Below, piece after piece: positions 7,798 to 17,600 of a DNA stretch of 64,000 bases. A program made the position numbers and the translations under genes. Below the pieces are notes generated by a model, which was given only the letters and a program-made list of their open reading frames with translations, had not been told where the DNA came from and did not search any database. The stretch is from IMG/VR virus record IMGVR_UViG_3300030202_003189, positions 84,739-148,738 of that record. The stretch is one strand, 5' to 3'. How positions within the stretch are numbered: the stretch's first letter is position 1; each line of letters starts with the position of its first letter. This stretch comes from a virus.

Positions 7798-9140
7798 ATT
7801 AATATTTCTTTTTCAAATTTAATCGCAACCGCCTTGTGAGTTGAGGTCTTATTGTACCATTCTAAACCGTTTTTGGCAATCTGTTTCATTTCTTCTACTG
7901 GTAATTCTAAGAAAGAAAGTAATATATTACCAAAATCATTTGGGTCTTTTCCTAGATGAATAACAGGACAGTTAGGTGCGTCTATATTTTTATTTGCGGC
8001 TTCCATTGCTTCTGGAGTGAAGTTATTGATTGTGGCAAAGGTTATATTACCAGTCATTAATGCTTCAACCGTACTTCCCCCGAAATAACCAACAAATGGA
8101 TTAAACTCATCTATGTATATGTGAGACATTTCTTTTAGTTTCATTATTTCACTATTATCTATCCATCCAGTTTCTTTATCACATAAGTGTTTGGTTTTCT
8201 CATATGTTTGTGGTGTAATAAACTTAAACTTCTTTTTGGTACTATCTTTTGAATTCTTTTCTAAATACTCTATAACTTGTGTTGTAATACTTGTTATTAA
8301 ATCGGTTCCCTTCATCTCTTTAGAGGTTGGGGCGTGGAAGATGATAATCTCATTAGTATCAAACTTCTCATCGATTAACTTCTCTACCTTTTTTCTGTCT
8401 AAGTCTTTATCGTAAGAGGTATATAAAGTAACATGGTTTTCCTTCTTACTCTTCTCTTCAATTCCAATAGAGTTCATAAACAAACCCATAAATTCAGGGA
8501 ATATACCTGGTTTATCAAGACTGTTGGTTGGGGTGGTGTCATACCAAGAAAGTCTATAAAGATCCACACCATGTATTAATTTATTAAAGTGATTAATCCC
8601 TATAAGGTTAAACAGTTGAAAATTGTTTCTATAGTGTGTCCCTGTATGGTATAAATGAATATTTTTATTTTTTCCGGCTTTCGTATCCTCTAAAAGATTA
8701 ATACCTGTCATTTCATTTATCCTACCAATCCCAGTTAGTCTGTTTACTGGATTCTCGGTTCCAGCTTTATTAAAAGTTTGTAAATATTTTTGTACACTCC
8801 TTTGTCCCTTACTGTTGAGTAGTTTTTCTGGTGCGAAGTCTTCTTGGAATGGAGATCTTTCAGGGGCAAATATGATATGATCCGAATCTAACAACCAATC
8901 TTTCGCAGATTTAACATCCTCTTCTCTAATAATAAGATTACCTTCGGCATCCATATCGTTTAAGTTATAGTCATGTTGTTTTGTGAATTTGATTGGGTGA
9001 GGAATTTCACAAATTACTTTAGATTCAAACTCATCGCAATGACTATTAATTGCGGCAGAATACTCAGTCATAACATTTGCGTAATCTTTCCACCCTATAA
9101 AACTTACCTTTTTCTTTTTTATTTCTTTATCCCTTTGCAT
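7794..9140 (-). CDS. GT-B fold glycosyltransferase
   Basis: A 448-residue protein of the GT-B type. The C-terminal half shows [17 protein letters not shown], a common strand-helix at the inter-domain hinge, and [15 protein letters not shown], which corresponds to the donor-binding EAxxxG region of GT4-like enzymes. The N-terminal half (from [17 protein letters not shown]) is the acceptor domain and is not recognisable in detail. It is likely to transfer one of the sugars made by this operon in the cytoplasm. The start overlaps the methyltransferase gene by 22 bases; no later Met gives a better start. Family assignment is moderate because the catalytic motif is divergent. Confidence 0.7.
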   Translation of the reverse strand: MQRDKEIKKKKVSFIGWKDYANVMTEYSAAINSHCDEFESKVICEIPHPIKFTKQHDYNLNDMDAEGNLIIREEDVKSAKDWLLDSDHIIFAPERSPFQEDFAPEKLLNSKGQRSVQKYLQTFNKAGTENPVNRLTGIGRINEMTGINLLEDTKAGKNKNIHLYHTGTHYRNNFQLFNLIGINHFNKLIHGVDLYRLSWYDTTPTNSLDKPGIFPEFMGLFMNSIGIEEKSKKENHVTLYTSYDKDLDRKKVEKLIDEKFDTNEIIIFHAPTSKEMKGTDLITSITTQVIEYLEKNSKDSTKKKFKFITPQTYEKTKHLCDKETGWIDNSEIMKLKEMSHIYIDEFNPFVGYFGGSTVEALMTGNITFATINNFTPEAMEAANKNIDAPNCPVIHLGKDPNDFGNILLSFLELPVEEMKQIAKNGLEWYNKTSTHKAVAIKFEKEILI

Positions 9141-9715
9141 AAGTATATATTTTGTTTACCATGTTGTCCTTCCGCAATAGCGGTTATCTCAACATCTAAT
9201 TTTTTATTATATCGTTTAATTACCTCATCTTTATCCTTAAAGTGTCTTACATGACTCTCAGTATCAAAACTGGGAACACTGAAAAAGATAACATCTCCCT
9301 TATTTAACCTATCCAAGATTTCCATATCAAAAGGAATGTGCTCGAAAAATTCAAAGGAACAGTATATTACATTATCGTGAGAAGGAAAATCCTTTTCCAA
9401 ATCCATTAAAAAGAATTTCTTTCTTTTCCTATCCTTCCAATTAGAAACCTTACCTTTATTAATCGCCTCAATCGAAAAATCGTATCCGAAGTACTTAATA
9501 TTATCATCCTTTAACATGAGTGGAAAATGTCCTGGACCACAACCCAAATCAACAATAGTGTCTAGTTCTGGTCTTTCATATTTTATGTAATTCATAATAT
9601 CTTCTACAGCACAAGTCCAAACAATATAATACATTTCCATTTCACTAGGCGAAACGTCATAATCTCCTTTACTGTAAGCATTATCGTAATATTCGGCTTT
9701 TTGATATTCTCCCAT
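9119..9715 (-). CDS. Class I SAM-dependent methyltransferase
   Basis: A 198-residue protein with motif I of class I methyltransferases (TIVDLGCGPGHFPLML, residues 53-68). The acidic strand-2 region is YFGYDFSIEAINKG, and CSFEFFEHIPF corresponds to motif II/III. The surrounding genes suggest it methylates a sugar or a glycan end, though a nucleotide or protein substrate cannot be excluded. The gene is of usual size for single-domain enzymes of this type. It starts four bases after the upstream glycosyltransferase stop and overlaps the downstream one by 22 bases. Confidence 0.85.
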   Translation of the reverse strand: MGEYQKAEYYDNAYSKGDYDVSPSEMEMYYIVWTCAVEDIMNYIKYERPELDTIVDLGCGPGHFPLMLKDDNIKYFGYDFSIEAINKGKVSNWKDRKRKKFFLMDLEKDFPSHDNVIYCSFEFFEHIPFDMEILDRLNKGDVIFFSVPSFDTESHVRHFKDKDEVIKRYNKKLDVEITAIAEGQHGKQNIYLCKGIKK

Positions 9716-9719
9716 TTAT

Positions 9720-10472
9720 TTAATCTTTATAAACAGCTTTTGAGACCTCCTGTAGTTTTTGTACATACTTCCAATATTTAGTTTCTCTAACGTCGGTTAA
9801 ATCTTTTTTTGGCCATATCCAGTTATTTCTCTCTCCTTCTAGATAATGTGAACCATGTCCTGGTGGTTCACCATTTGCCCAAGCCTTTCTTCTTCTTTTT
9901 AGAGTTCCTTCTCTTTCTTCTTTAGTTTTAGTATTTCCATAATTAATCATCATACCTTCTATTACCCCTAGTCTCTGACCAGGAAAAGAAACATCATCTG
10001 CCAAATAACGTAAAACAGGATTATATTTGTGTATCATGTTAAACTTATTTAATGTTCCATAATGAAAATAGGTGTTAAATGGATCTTTTTTTCCTCTTTC
10101 CTCTCCAGTGTTAAAAAAGTTAACACATTCTATTTGTGCTAAGTTAAAACCTCTTCTATCTAGTCTTGATAATGCATCATGAAGGGGTTCTATTGTTACT
10201 GGAAACAAATCACATCCATTATAAATTGCCCAATCAGGTTTTTCTCGGTGAAGGGTTTTTACAATATCATTTTGTAACATCCTTAAATCAAAAGAGTCAC
10301 CAGTATCTAATCTATGTGACGGAACTTTATTTTCTTGGAGATATTCCCAAGAACCATCAGTAGACATATTATCTATGATATATGGTTCTAGTTTATTTTG
10401 TTTACAGTATTCTAATTTTAATGGAAGATATTCTCTTTCGTTCCACACTGTTAATATACACATTACTCTCAT
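9720..10472 (-). CDS. GT2-like glycosyltransferase
   Basis: A 250-residue GT-A-type enzyme. MCILTVWNEREYLPLKLEYC and EPYIIDNMSTDGSWEYL form the nucleotide-binding start of the Glyco_tranf_2_4-like group. PDWAIYNGCDLFPV probably holds the metal-binding acidic residue. It is compact, with no membrane segment, and so is presumably cytoplasmic. Its ATG overlaps the upstream gene's stop (bases 10469-10472). Donor and acceptor are unknown. Genes of this type in phages serve lipopolysaccharide change, virion glycosylation or DNA glycosylation; nothing in the protein itself decides. Confidence 0.78.
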   Translation of the reverse strand: MRVMCILTVWNEREYLPLKLEYCKQNKLEPYIIDNMSTDGSWEYLQENKVPSHRLDTGDSFDLRMLQNDIVKTLHREKPDWAIYNGCDLFPVTIEPLHDALSRLDRRGFNLAQIECVNFFNTGEERGKKDPFNTYFHYGTLNKFNMIHKYNPVLRYLADDVSFPGQRLGVIEGMMINYGNTKTKEEREGTLKRRRKAWANGEPPGHGSHYLEGERNNWIWPKKDLTDVRETKYWKYVQKLQEVSKAVYKD

Positions 10473-12022
10473 CCTACTACATTTATAAATTGTCCTATTA
10501 TTCTTCCTTTACGTTCTTGTCCTAAAGCCCCTCCAATAAAAGGGAATAGTCTTTCTCTGTAATCTTCTTGTAAACGATGAAGTTTATCTTCATCTTTATC
10601 TCTGGTTTTACTCTCATAGTGGTATGCCACGGCATCACTCACAAATAAATTAATCTTTCCTTCTAATAAAATTGAGAAATTTAATTCAGCATCCTCAAAA
10701 CATTCCGTGTAGGTTGGGTTAAACCCACCAACCTTTAAGAATAGTTCTTTTTGTACTAATAAAAAAGCCCCAGTATTACCAACGACTGGTGCGACACCTT
10801 CAAAACTATGTCGATAAGCTTGTCGTAAATTATAGTGGGTTATTTCGATACGACTTAAACCTTGTTCGCTCAACCATTCTTTCTTTAACCATAATAACAT
10901 ACCACCATGTTGTACGGTATTGTCTTCAAAATGTAATCTAGCCCCAACAGTACCAACCTTCTTTCTATTTTTTATCCAAGTTGATACCATTCTACTAATA
11001 GCATCATTAATTAACTCAATGTCATTATTACAAAATAATAGTAATTCTGAATCTTCTGAAATATGGTCATAAACAACTTCATTATTAATTTGTGCAAAGT
11101 TATAGTAATCAAATTTTACTAGTTTTATTTTTTCATAATTTCCACAGAATTCTTCTATCTGTTTCATGTTCTTATCTTCACTCCCAGTATCTGCAACTAT
11201 AATCTCATAGTTAACGTACTTTGTTTTGTTAACGATTGAATTGAGGCAATTAAAAAGGATATCTATATTATCCTTTGTTGGGATTATGATTGATAGTTTT
11301 GGTTGTTTTTTAATGTAGGTTTCTTTCTCAGGATAGAAAATTTCAACGGGTACCTCGCTAGGTAAGTTTGAAGAGTAGGTTTCCACAAATTTAATTCTGT
11401 TTTTTTCCCATTCTTCGTTGGTTTCACCAATGGACTTATGTGTAATTCTAATATTGGTAATCACACCTATCTTTACTTCTTCTAAATGATTTCTAAAAGA
11501 GAAGTCCACATCATAAAAATGAAAACCTCTTACTTCTTTGTTAAAATTCTTTTTTAATTTCGTACGATCAACACCAAAGAATAATCCGTCAACCATTACT
11601 ACTGGTATAATATCATTTATAAAAGCTTTAGAGTATTGTGACTCCCAGGTCTTTCCTTCGTTAGAGTGATTTACAATACCCACCATATTAGACAATGGTT
11701 TGTTTATGTCGTCCCACCATCTTCCAGTTTCAGGTAACCTTCTTGTTCCGGCTAAACCTAATATACCATATTCCGATTCCTTAAAATGTGAAATGATTCG
11801 TTTTCCCCATTTTTTAGTGTTAAAAATAATATCGTCATGACAAAATATAATGATGTCATTTTTTGCCTCTTTAAGTGCCTTGTTATAGATTTCCGTTAAG
11901 GAGGTCCCATTAGGATTCTCATAATGTAGAACTTCAAGGTCTTTAACGCCACAAGTATCTGTTATGTGTTTTACATAAGTTTCTTCTAGTTTTCTTGTAC
12001 TAAATACTACTGTTAATTTCAT
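10469..12022 (-). CDS. Two-domain family 2 glycosyltransferase
   Basis: A protein of about 517 residues with two GT-A-like halves. The N-terminal one (KLTVVFSTRKLEETY, NDIIIFCHDDIIF with acidic residues near 63-64) resembles short family 2 enzymes. The second starts near residue 245 with LSIIIPTKDNIDILFNCLNSIV and has LLFCNNDIEL as its DxD equivalent near residue 330. GNTGAFLLVQKELFLKVGGF and ECFEDAELNFSI, typical of acceptor-side motifs in rhamnosyltransferase-like GT2 proteins, follow. The frame is open from an ATG at 12043, but that start lies inside the dUTPase gene. The ATG at 12022 begins one base after the dUTPase stop and gives a normal GT start. Two catalytic halves could add two sugars in sequence, as chondroitin- or O-antigen-type bifunctional transferases do. 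Confidence 0.82.
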   Translation of the reverse strand: MKLTVVFSTRKLEETYVKHITDTCGVKDLEVLHYENPNGTSLTEIYNKALKEAKNDIIIFCHDDIIFNTKKWGKRIISHFKESEYGILGLAGTRRLPETGRWWDDINKPLSNMVGIVNHSNEGKTWESQYSKAFINDIIPVVMVDGLFFGVDRTKLKKNFNKEVRGFHFYDVDFSFRNHLEEVKIGVITNIRITHKSIGETNEEWEKNRIKFVETYSSNLPSEVPVEIFYPEKETYIKKQPKLSIIIPTKDNIDILFNCLNSIVNKTKYVNYEIIVADTGSEDKNMKQIEEFCGNYEKIKLVKFDYYNFAQINNEVVYDHISEDSELLLFCNNDIELINDAISRMVSTWIKNRKKVGTVGARLHFEDNTVQHGGMLLWLKKEWLSEQGLSRIEITHYNLRQAYRHSFEGVAPVVGNTGAFLLVQKELFLKVGGFNPTYTECFEDAELNFSILLEGKINLFVSDAVAYHYESKTRDKDEDKLHRLQEDYRERLFPFIGGALGQERKGRIIGQFINVVG

Positions 12023-12023
12023 T

Positions 12024-12644
12024 TTATTTTCCTGTTGACCCAAAACCGTCTGCGCCTCTGTCAGTTTGGGTTGTTATCTTATTATTTATTAGTTCCACGT
12101 ACTCCCCAGTAACTACTGGACATAAACAAGCTTGGGCAATACGATCACCTTTTCCTATTATTCTTTCCTCACTACTAAAATTAGCTAGAATAATTTTTAT
12201 TTCACCTATATATCCTTGATCTATAGTACCAGGAGAGTTTAACACAAACAAACCTTCCTTAAGAGATAATCCAGACCTACTTCTAACCTGAACCTCAAAT
12301 CCTTTGGGTATTTCTAAACTAATTCCTGTTGGTACCAAACCAACTTCTTTTGGTTGTATAGTTATCCCCTCTGATGCTCTTAGGTCAAAACCACTATCTA
12401 GTTTATAAACAAAAGATGGGTCTTCATTGTCTGATTTATTCTGGAATTTTAGTTCTATTTTTAGATTCTCGTTAAATCCTGCAATATTATTTTTCATTTG
12501 TTGCTCCTTATAGTCCAGATCAACTTGATCAATCTCTTTTGTTAAGTCTATCATTTCATCTAGAGTTGCATCTGATGACATGGCCTCGTACTTGTCCACT
12601 AATTTTCCAAAAACTTTTTCTAAATCATTAATATTGTCATTCAT
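12024..12644 (-). CDS. dut: dUTPase with N-terminal extension
   Basis: A 206-residue protein. The trimeric dUTPase domain begins near residue 60 and contains the five motifs: SGFDLRA (I), RSRSGLSLKEG (II), GTIDQGYIGEIKI (III), GKGDRIAQ (IV) and RGADGFGSTG (V). It splits dUTP to dUMP and pyrophosphate, keeping uracil out of DNA and feeding thymidylate synthesis. The first 55 residues are acidic and helical and do not belong to the enzyme core; their role is unknown. It is unusual to find this DNA-precursor gene inside a sugar operon. It begins one base after the stop of the exonuclease gene. Confidence 0.95.
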   Translation of the reverse strand: MNDNINDLEKVFGKLVDKYEAMSSDATLDEMIDLTKEIDQVDLDYKEQQMKNNIAGFNENLKIELKFQNKSDNEDPSFVYKLDSGFDLRASEGITIQPKEVGLVPTGISLEIPKGFEVQVRSRSGLSLKEGLFVLNSPGTIDQGYIGEIKIILANFSSEERIIGKGDRIAQACLCPVVTGEYVELINNKITTQTDRGADGFGSTGK

Positions 12645-12645
12645 T

Positions 12646-13344
12646 TTATAAATTTTTAACTTTTTTAATTATTTTAATTAACACACTCACATCTTTTTCG
12701 CAGTAATGCATAATTTCGTTTTTCTTATTGCTGTACCAAGATTGGTGTATATTCTCTCCAGTAATCTCACCTTCCTTAGGTGAAGGTATTCCCATAACAG
12801 AAGTTACAAGATGTAATGAGGATAGTCCCTTGTAGGATCCAAAATTCCACATCTCCTTTGTATCTAGAGCTTTAACTTCCCAAGGTTTTGTATCATGAGA
12901 TGGTAATAAAGAAGGTGGCTTAATCCCGTTAATTAACATCCTTTTACCTAGATAAGGTAAGTCGAAATTTTTAATATTATGACCACATAGTGTAAAACCA
13001 ACCTTTTCTATTTTATTTAGTAATTCTGTTAGTTGTATTAAATCATCCTTTTCGTTACCACTACAGAAGGATTGTAACTTTTCTTTTTTTCCATTTATAA
13101 AACCCACACTAATACACACAATCTTACCAAACTCAGGTAACAATCCAGAATATTTTTTATATAAGAATTCACAACTTTTATCCTCATTTTCAGGATAGTG
13201 TCTTCTAAAATAAGAACATCCTATAGAATCCCATAATTCCCAAAGGGATATATCTCTTTCTTTAAGTTCGTGGGAATCTTTATAGGAACCAGCGGTCTCT
13301 ATATCTATAAACAATAATTTATTTTCATCTATGTTTTCTAACAT
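12646..13344 (-). CDS. DEDD-family 3'-5' exonuclease (PolB-exonuclease-related)
   Basis: A 232-residue protein with the ExoI motif LLFIDIETAG (Asp14, Glu16), an ExoII-like GHNIKNFDLPYLGKRM and an ExoIII-like HYCEKDVSVLI near the C-terminus, giving the DEDDy arrangement. It resembles the stand-alone exonucleases related to the proofreading domain of family B polymerases. The phage polymerase at 22423 keeps its own proofreading motifs, so this is an extra nuclease, perhaps for repair or RNA/DNA end trimming. The substrate is not known. It is immediately upstream of the dUTPase gene, forming a small DNA-metabolism pair inside the sugar operon. Confidence 0.82.
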   Translation of the reverse strand: MLENIDENKLLFIDIETAGSYKDSHELKERDISLWELWDSIGCSYFRRHYPENEDKSCEFLYKKYSGLLPEFGKIVCISVGFINGKKEKLQSFCSGNEKDDLIQLTELLNKIEKVGFTLCGHNIKNFDLPYLGKRMLINGIKPPSLLPSHDTKPWEVKALDTKEMWNFGSYKGLSSLHLVTSVMGIPSPKEGEITGENIHQSWYSNKKNEIMHYCEKDVSVLIKIIKKVKNL

Positions 13345-13355
13345 TCTTGTGTGAT

Positions 13356-14552
13356 TTATTTATTAACAATACTTCTATACCATTCGGCTCTGTTTTTTGT
13401 AACTTCTTTAATATGGTACTTTTGAACATCCTCATAAAGTTGTTCCCCTAACTCTTTAATCATATTTGGATTATTGATTAGGGTTTTAATGTGTTTGTAC
13501 CACCATTTATGATTTTTTGTAGTTGGGACAAGTAGGGAATTCTTCCCATGTACTAAGTCAATAGTATAAGGACCAAAATCCTGTGCGATAAGTGCTTTCT
13601 TATGGAAACCAGCCTCCACAACTTTTAATTGTGATTTTACTTTATTAAATGTTGTTTCTTTTAGTGGTGCTAAAGAAACATCCATTAAATTATAATTTGT
13701 TGCATAAGTTGTAATTGGCTTCGTCCATACTCGTCTATAGTTATCGTATATGTTTTTAGGAGTACCTTTTTTGAACTTTAGTAATTTTTCTACATCTTCT
13801 TTGTTATTCATTATGTCATAATCTGATGTCATTATTTGTTCATACTGGTACCATACCGATTCTTGTGGTGTGATCTTTCTGGTTCTTTTTCTTCCTTGTT
13901 GATCTATTTCAGTCATAGACCCTCTAGTATCGAAACCACATAAAACCATTTGGTATTTATCTTTTAGGGAGGGATCGGCTTTTAGTTTCTGAATATTACC
14001 ACGTAATATTTCTAAATCGTGTTTGTGGGATGAACCACCAAGCCAACCAACTCTCACCTTATCGGATTCTTCTGGGTTTGGAGTAAATTGTCTTTTTGAT
14101 GGGTCGATAGCATTAGGGAATATCTCTACATTCCTATTATGTTGTAACATTTCCTCGGCAAATACTTTGGTAGTTGTTGTTACATACTCAGCGGCTTGGA
14201 TATTGGCTATTATTCGTTGATTAATTTTTTCTTCTACAATCATGGCGTGTGCTGGGTGTTCAGGACCAGGCATCCAATAATCATCTAAATCCATAATAGT
14301 GATAATCCCCCATTTTTTACAATCTTTAAGTAACCTTAGACAATTACCCCAATCACCCATACCTCTATGAAAATGAACAATATCAAAATCTTGCCAATAG
14401 GTATCTCTATTAGTCCATGGGTTATAATTTATTTCTACTCTAAATTCGTTAGGGTAATATTTTTCTAATGCGATGTGAGGATCAATCGACCTGAATGAAC
14501 CAACCCCTGTTCTATCTGAAGGGACAACTAATATTTTTATCTTTTCTGACAT
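13356..14552 (-). CDS. GT-B (GT4-like) glycosyltransferase, first gene of the operon
   Basis: A 398-residue transferase. The N-terminal domain starts IKILVVPSDRTGVGSFRSIDP and contains DIVHFHRGMGDWG. The C-terminal domain has VRVGWLGGSSHKHDLEIL (hinge strand) and LKVVEAGFHKKALIAQDFGP, which matches the donor-binding EAxxxxxP region of GT4 enzymes. It is the first gene of the minus-strand operon; the divergent control region lies directly upstream. Donor sugar and acceptor are unknown. Eleven bases separate it from the exonuclease gene. Confidence 0.82.
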   Translation of the reverse strand: MSEKIKILVVPSDRTGVGSFRSIDPHIALEKYYPNEFRVEINYNPWTNRDTYWQDFDIVHFHRGMGDWGNCLRLLKDCKKWGIITIMDLDDYWMPGPEHPAHAMIVEEKINQRIIANIQAAEYVTTTTKVFAEEMLQHNRNVEIFPNAIDPSKRQFTPNPEESDKVRVGWLGGSSHKHDLEILRGNIQKLKADPSLKDKYQMVLCGFDTRGSMTEIDQQGRKRTRKITPQESVWYQYEQIMTSDYDIMNNKEDVEKLLKFKKGTPKNIYDNYRRVWTKPITTYATNYNLMDVSLAPLKETTFNKVKSQLKVVEAGFHKKALIAQDFGPYTIDLVHGKNSLLVPTTKNHKWWYKHIKTLINNPNMIKELGEQLYEDVQKYHIKEVTKNRAEWYRSIVNK

Positions 14553-14665
14553 ATGAATGTATTTTAGATAATAATAATAAACAATTTTAAGAATTAAATC
14601 AAATAACTATGATATATTAAAATAGTTACGAACCTAAATATATTTATCTATATAAAATAAATTAA
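14553..14665. promoter_or_regulatory. Divergent control region with a 7-base inverted repeat
   Basis: This 113-base AT-rich gap separates the minus-strand sugar operon from the plus-strand adhesin genes, so it must hold promoters for both. It contains the inverted repeat TAACTAT (14604-14610) and ATAGTTA (14622-14628) with an 11-base spacer, which looks like an operator. On the adhesin side, a TATTTATC at 14641-14648, a variant of the element seen before other plus-strand genes, lies 17 bases before the ATG. No Shine-Dalgarno sequence precedes either gene. The promoter role is inferred. Confidence 0.5.
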
Positions 14666-17600
14666 ATGGCGATACAAAATTACGGTTTTAATAATCTAGA
14701 TGCAAAGATAAGTAACGATTCTTATTGGGACTTTTTCCTTTCTTCGGACCAAAGGGACTTCAACCAAGAAGTAATATACTCAACAGAGATAATAAGTTAT
14801 AGTGCTCAAACTAGTTTATTTAGTAATTCATTCTACTCAACTAGATTACCCATCTATATGGATCTAAATGATCCAGAGTGTTCCCCTCAACTTGAGATTG
14901 GTACTTTGGCAACTCATGACCAGGGTGGAATTTTAACAATTAGTTTGGGTGGTGCAGATGTTAATAGAACTGCTGGACTCTACCACATTACCTCAACTTG
15001 TTCAGATACTTTAGGTGTCCAACCAACTGCGATGTTTAGTCTCGCTAATGGTGTAGTTGGGTGTGGGGCATCATTCTATCTTGTGGTGGACGGAGCTGGG
15101 GCTGCAACATTAAGTGGAAGCTCAGCTTACTTCAATTCAATTACTGGAGGGTACGGATATAAGGTTGGAGACATTCTAACAATACCCGATTCAAATTTAG
15201 GAGGGGGAGGTGCGGTTGATTTGGTAATTACGGTTGCTTCTGTTACAACTAGTACCGTAATTAATGGAGGAAGATTTCTTTCGGGAAATACTCTTTTAAG
15301 TAAAATGGCTTGGAATTATGCTTCGGTGACAGACTCACAAGAAATTATTGATATTGGATTAACCGGTTTAGATAACGCATTGACTCCAACATTCACAGGA
15401 CACTCATTAAATTTAGCCACAAGTATTCCAACAACACCAGAAGATTATACCTTCGAACCCTCATGGTATGATTATAGAATGAAAATGAAACAGGTTAGTG
15501 GGTATACATCATTTTGGGATAAACGAACTAATGGTGAAATATTAACTTTTAGTGTGAGTGTTGGAGGTACTAATGTTAATAGACCAGCAGGGACCTATAC
15601 GGTAAATTATGGGAATTATACTACGACGTCAACAGATGGAATTAACGCATCATTTTCAATAGTAGTTGACGGTAACGGTGTGACTTCCGTTGAAGATATC
15701 ACAATACAGGATGCTGGTAATTATTATCTAGTTAATGATCAGATTGCAATCCCGGATGCGATGTTAGGTGATGCAGCAACAGGAGGTAACCTAACAATAA
15801 CAATAGATACTGTTAGTACAGGGGTAATAGATGGAACTATAACATATCCAATTAGGTCTGACTTTGACAGAAGTGGATTTTTCTATCAACTATATGGAGG
15901 ATGGTTCCAAGGATTCTATAACTTCTTTAGTTACGGTTACCAAGTTTTACCAAAAAGAATGGATAAAGGGTGGACGGTAGAATGTTTATTAAAGGTTCGT
16001 TCATCAGGTTCTAGTTGGAATAATGAGAAGGTTGTTAATTTGAATAACTTATACCCAGATAATGAAGGTATATTCTTTTATTATGGAGCTCGATCTGAAA
16101 ATAAATTTTGGAATTGTTATGGTGGAGAAACAGGATACACGATTTCAAATAATGTAACTGCTTTGTATAATTGTACTGGTTCGTGTAAATATACTGGAGT
16201 ATCTGCAGACACTTGTCAAAGTGCACAAAATTTTAGTTGTGCCGATGGTACGTGTACGGATGAAGTTAGTTGTATAGACCCTAACCAATGTAATTCAACT
16301 TGGGCCTATAATGGAACCAATACAGGATGGACTTATGATGACCAGATGTTTAGTGGAGATTTCTACACAAGTGCACAAACCGAATATCAAATAATGAGTA
16401 ATAACTTTGCACTAAGATTAAGTGGTGGACCAGAATATGGTGGTTATAAATTAGGTTATCGGGCATTACGTTTTACTGGAGACACTGCGATAACTGGAAC
16501 AAGTGATAGTTTTGCTTGTTCAGGTGGTACCTATGCAACTGGATTTACTATAGAAGAACAATATTCTCCACTTCAAATATGTACAGGTAATACCAAAGAT
16601 TCATGGATTAAGGTAGATGCTGTTTTCAAACGTAACAACTTCTATGGTACAGACTTAGAAAAATTATGGAGAGGAGGGACAAATTTAATAACAACGCTAA
16701 CTTGTGAGGAAGAAACCTTTGAGATGTCTGGGTCGAGTGCAACAACAACAAATGTTATTGAGGGTGAAAAATTATTTATACAAAACATTGCATGGACAGG
16801 GGATAAATCAAACAGAATAGGAACCTTAACTCTTTACGCAAACTCTAGACCAGTACTTGTAGTGGAGAATTTTGAGGAAATTATACCTCGTAGACTTAAT
16901 GAATTACCCCCAAAGCAACTTGCAGAGCCCTTTAATATGAGTTTTGGTGGTGGGTCTCAAGGATTATACGACTCGTTAACATTGAGTGGGACTCCAGGAG
17001 AAGCTGCGGTCTTATGGGGACAAAGTTTTACCCAAACTGCATTACTAAATGGATTACGAGACTGGCAACCAATGATTAAAGGACACATATGGAGTATGGA
17101 AGAACCTAACTCACCAGAACCGACATGGACCGCCGGTGTGTATGCACCGATTGCGGTAACTAGTGACGCACCAGGGGTGGGATACGGGGCTAATATTTCA
17201 ATAACCATTGACGCTACAGGTAATATGGTTGTATCTCCTATTGCGGGAAGTTTAGGTGTTGGATTTCAAGACGGAGATATCATAACCGTTCCAGTTGCTC
17301 AATTTGGTGGGACAGGCCCTAATGCCGAAATAGAAGTAACTCAAACTAATAATGGTACAATAACTTTTAATGATGCTACAGGAGGGGATAATGTTACATT
17401 GGATACCACTACCAGTGTCTATGGAAATCAGATAGCAAAATTATATTATAAAGAGTATAGGGCACCCGCATTAAATGATTCTGGAGTCCTTGAGTCTAGC
17501 GGTTATCAACGTCCTGTGGTTGAAGGAGAAACTTATGATATCTTTTTACGAGGGTATGGGGTAAGTGGAACAACTTCTATTGATATGGGGTTCTCTGCGA

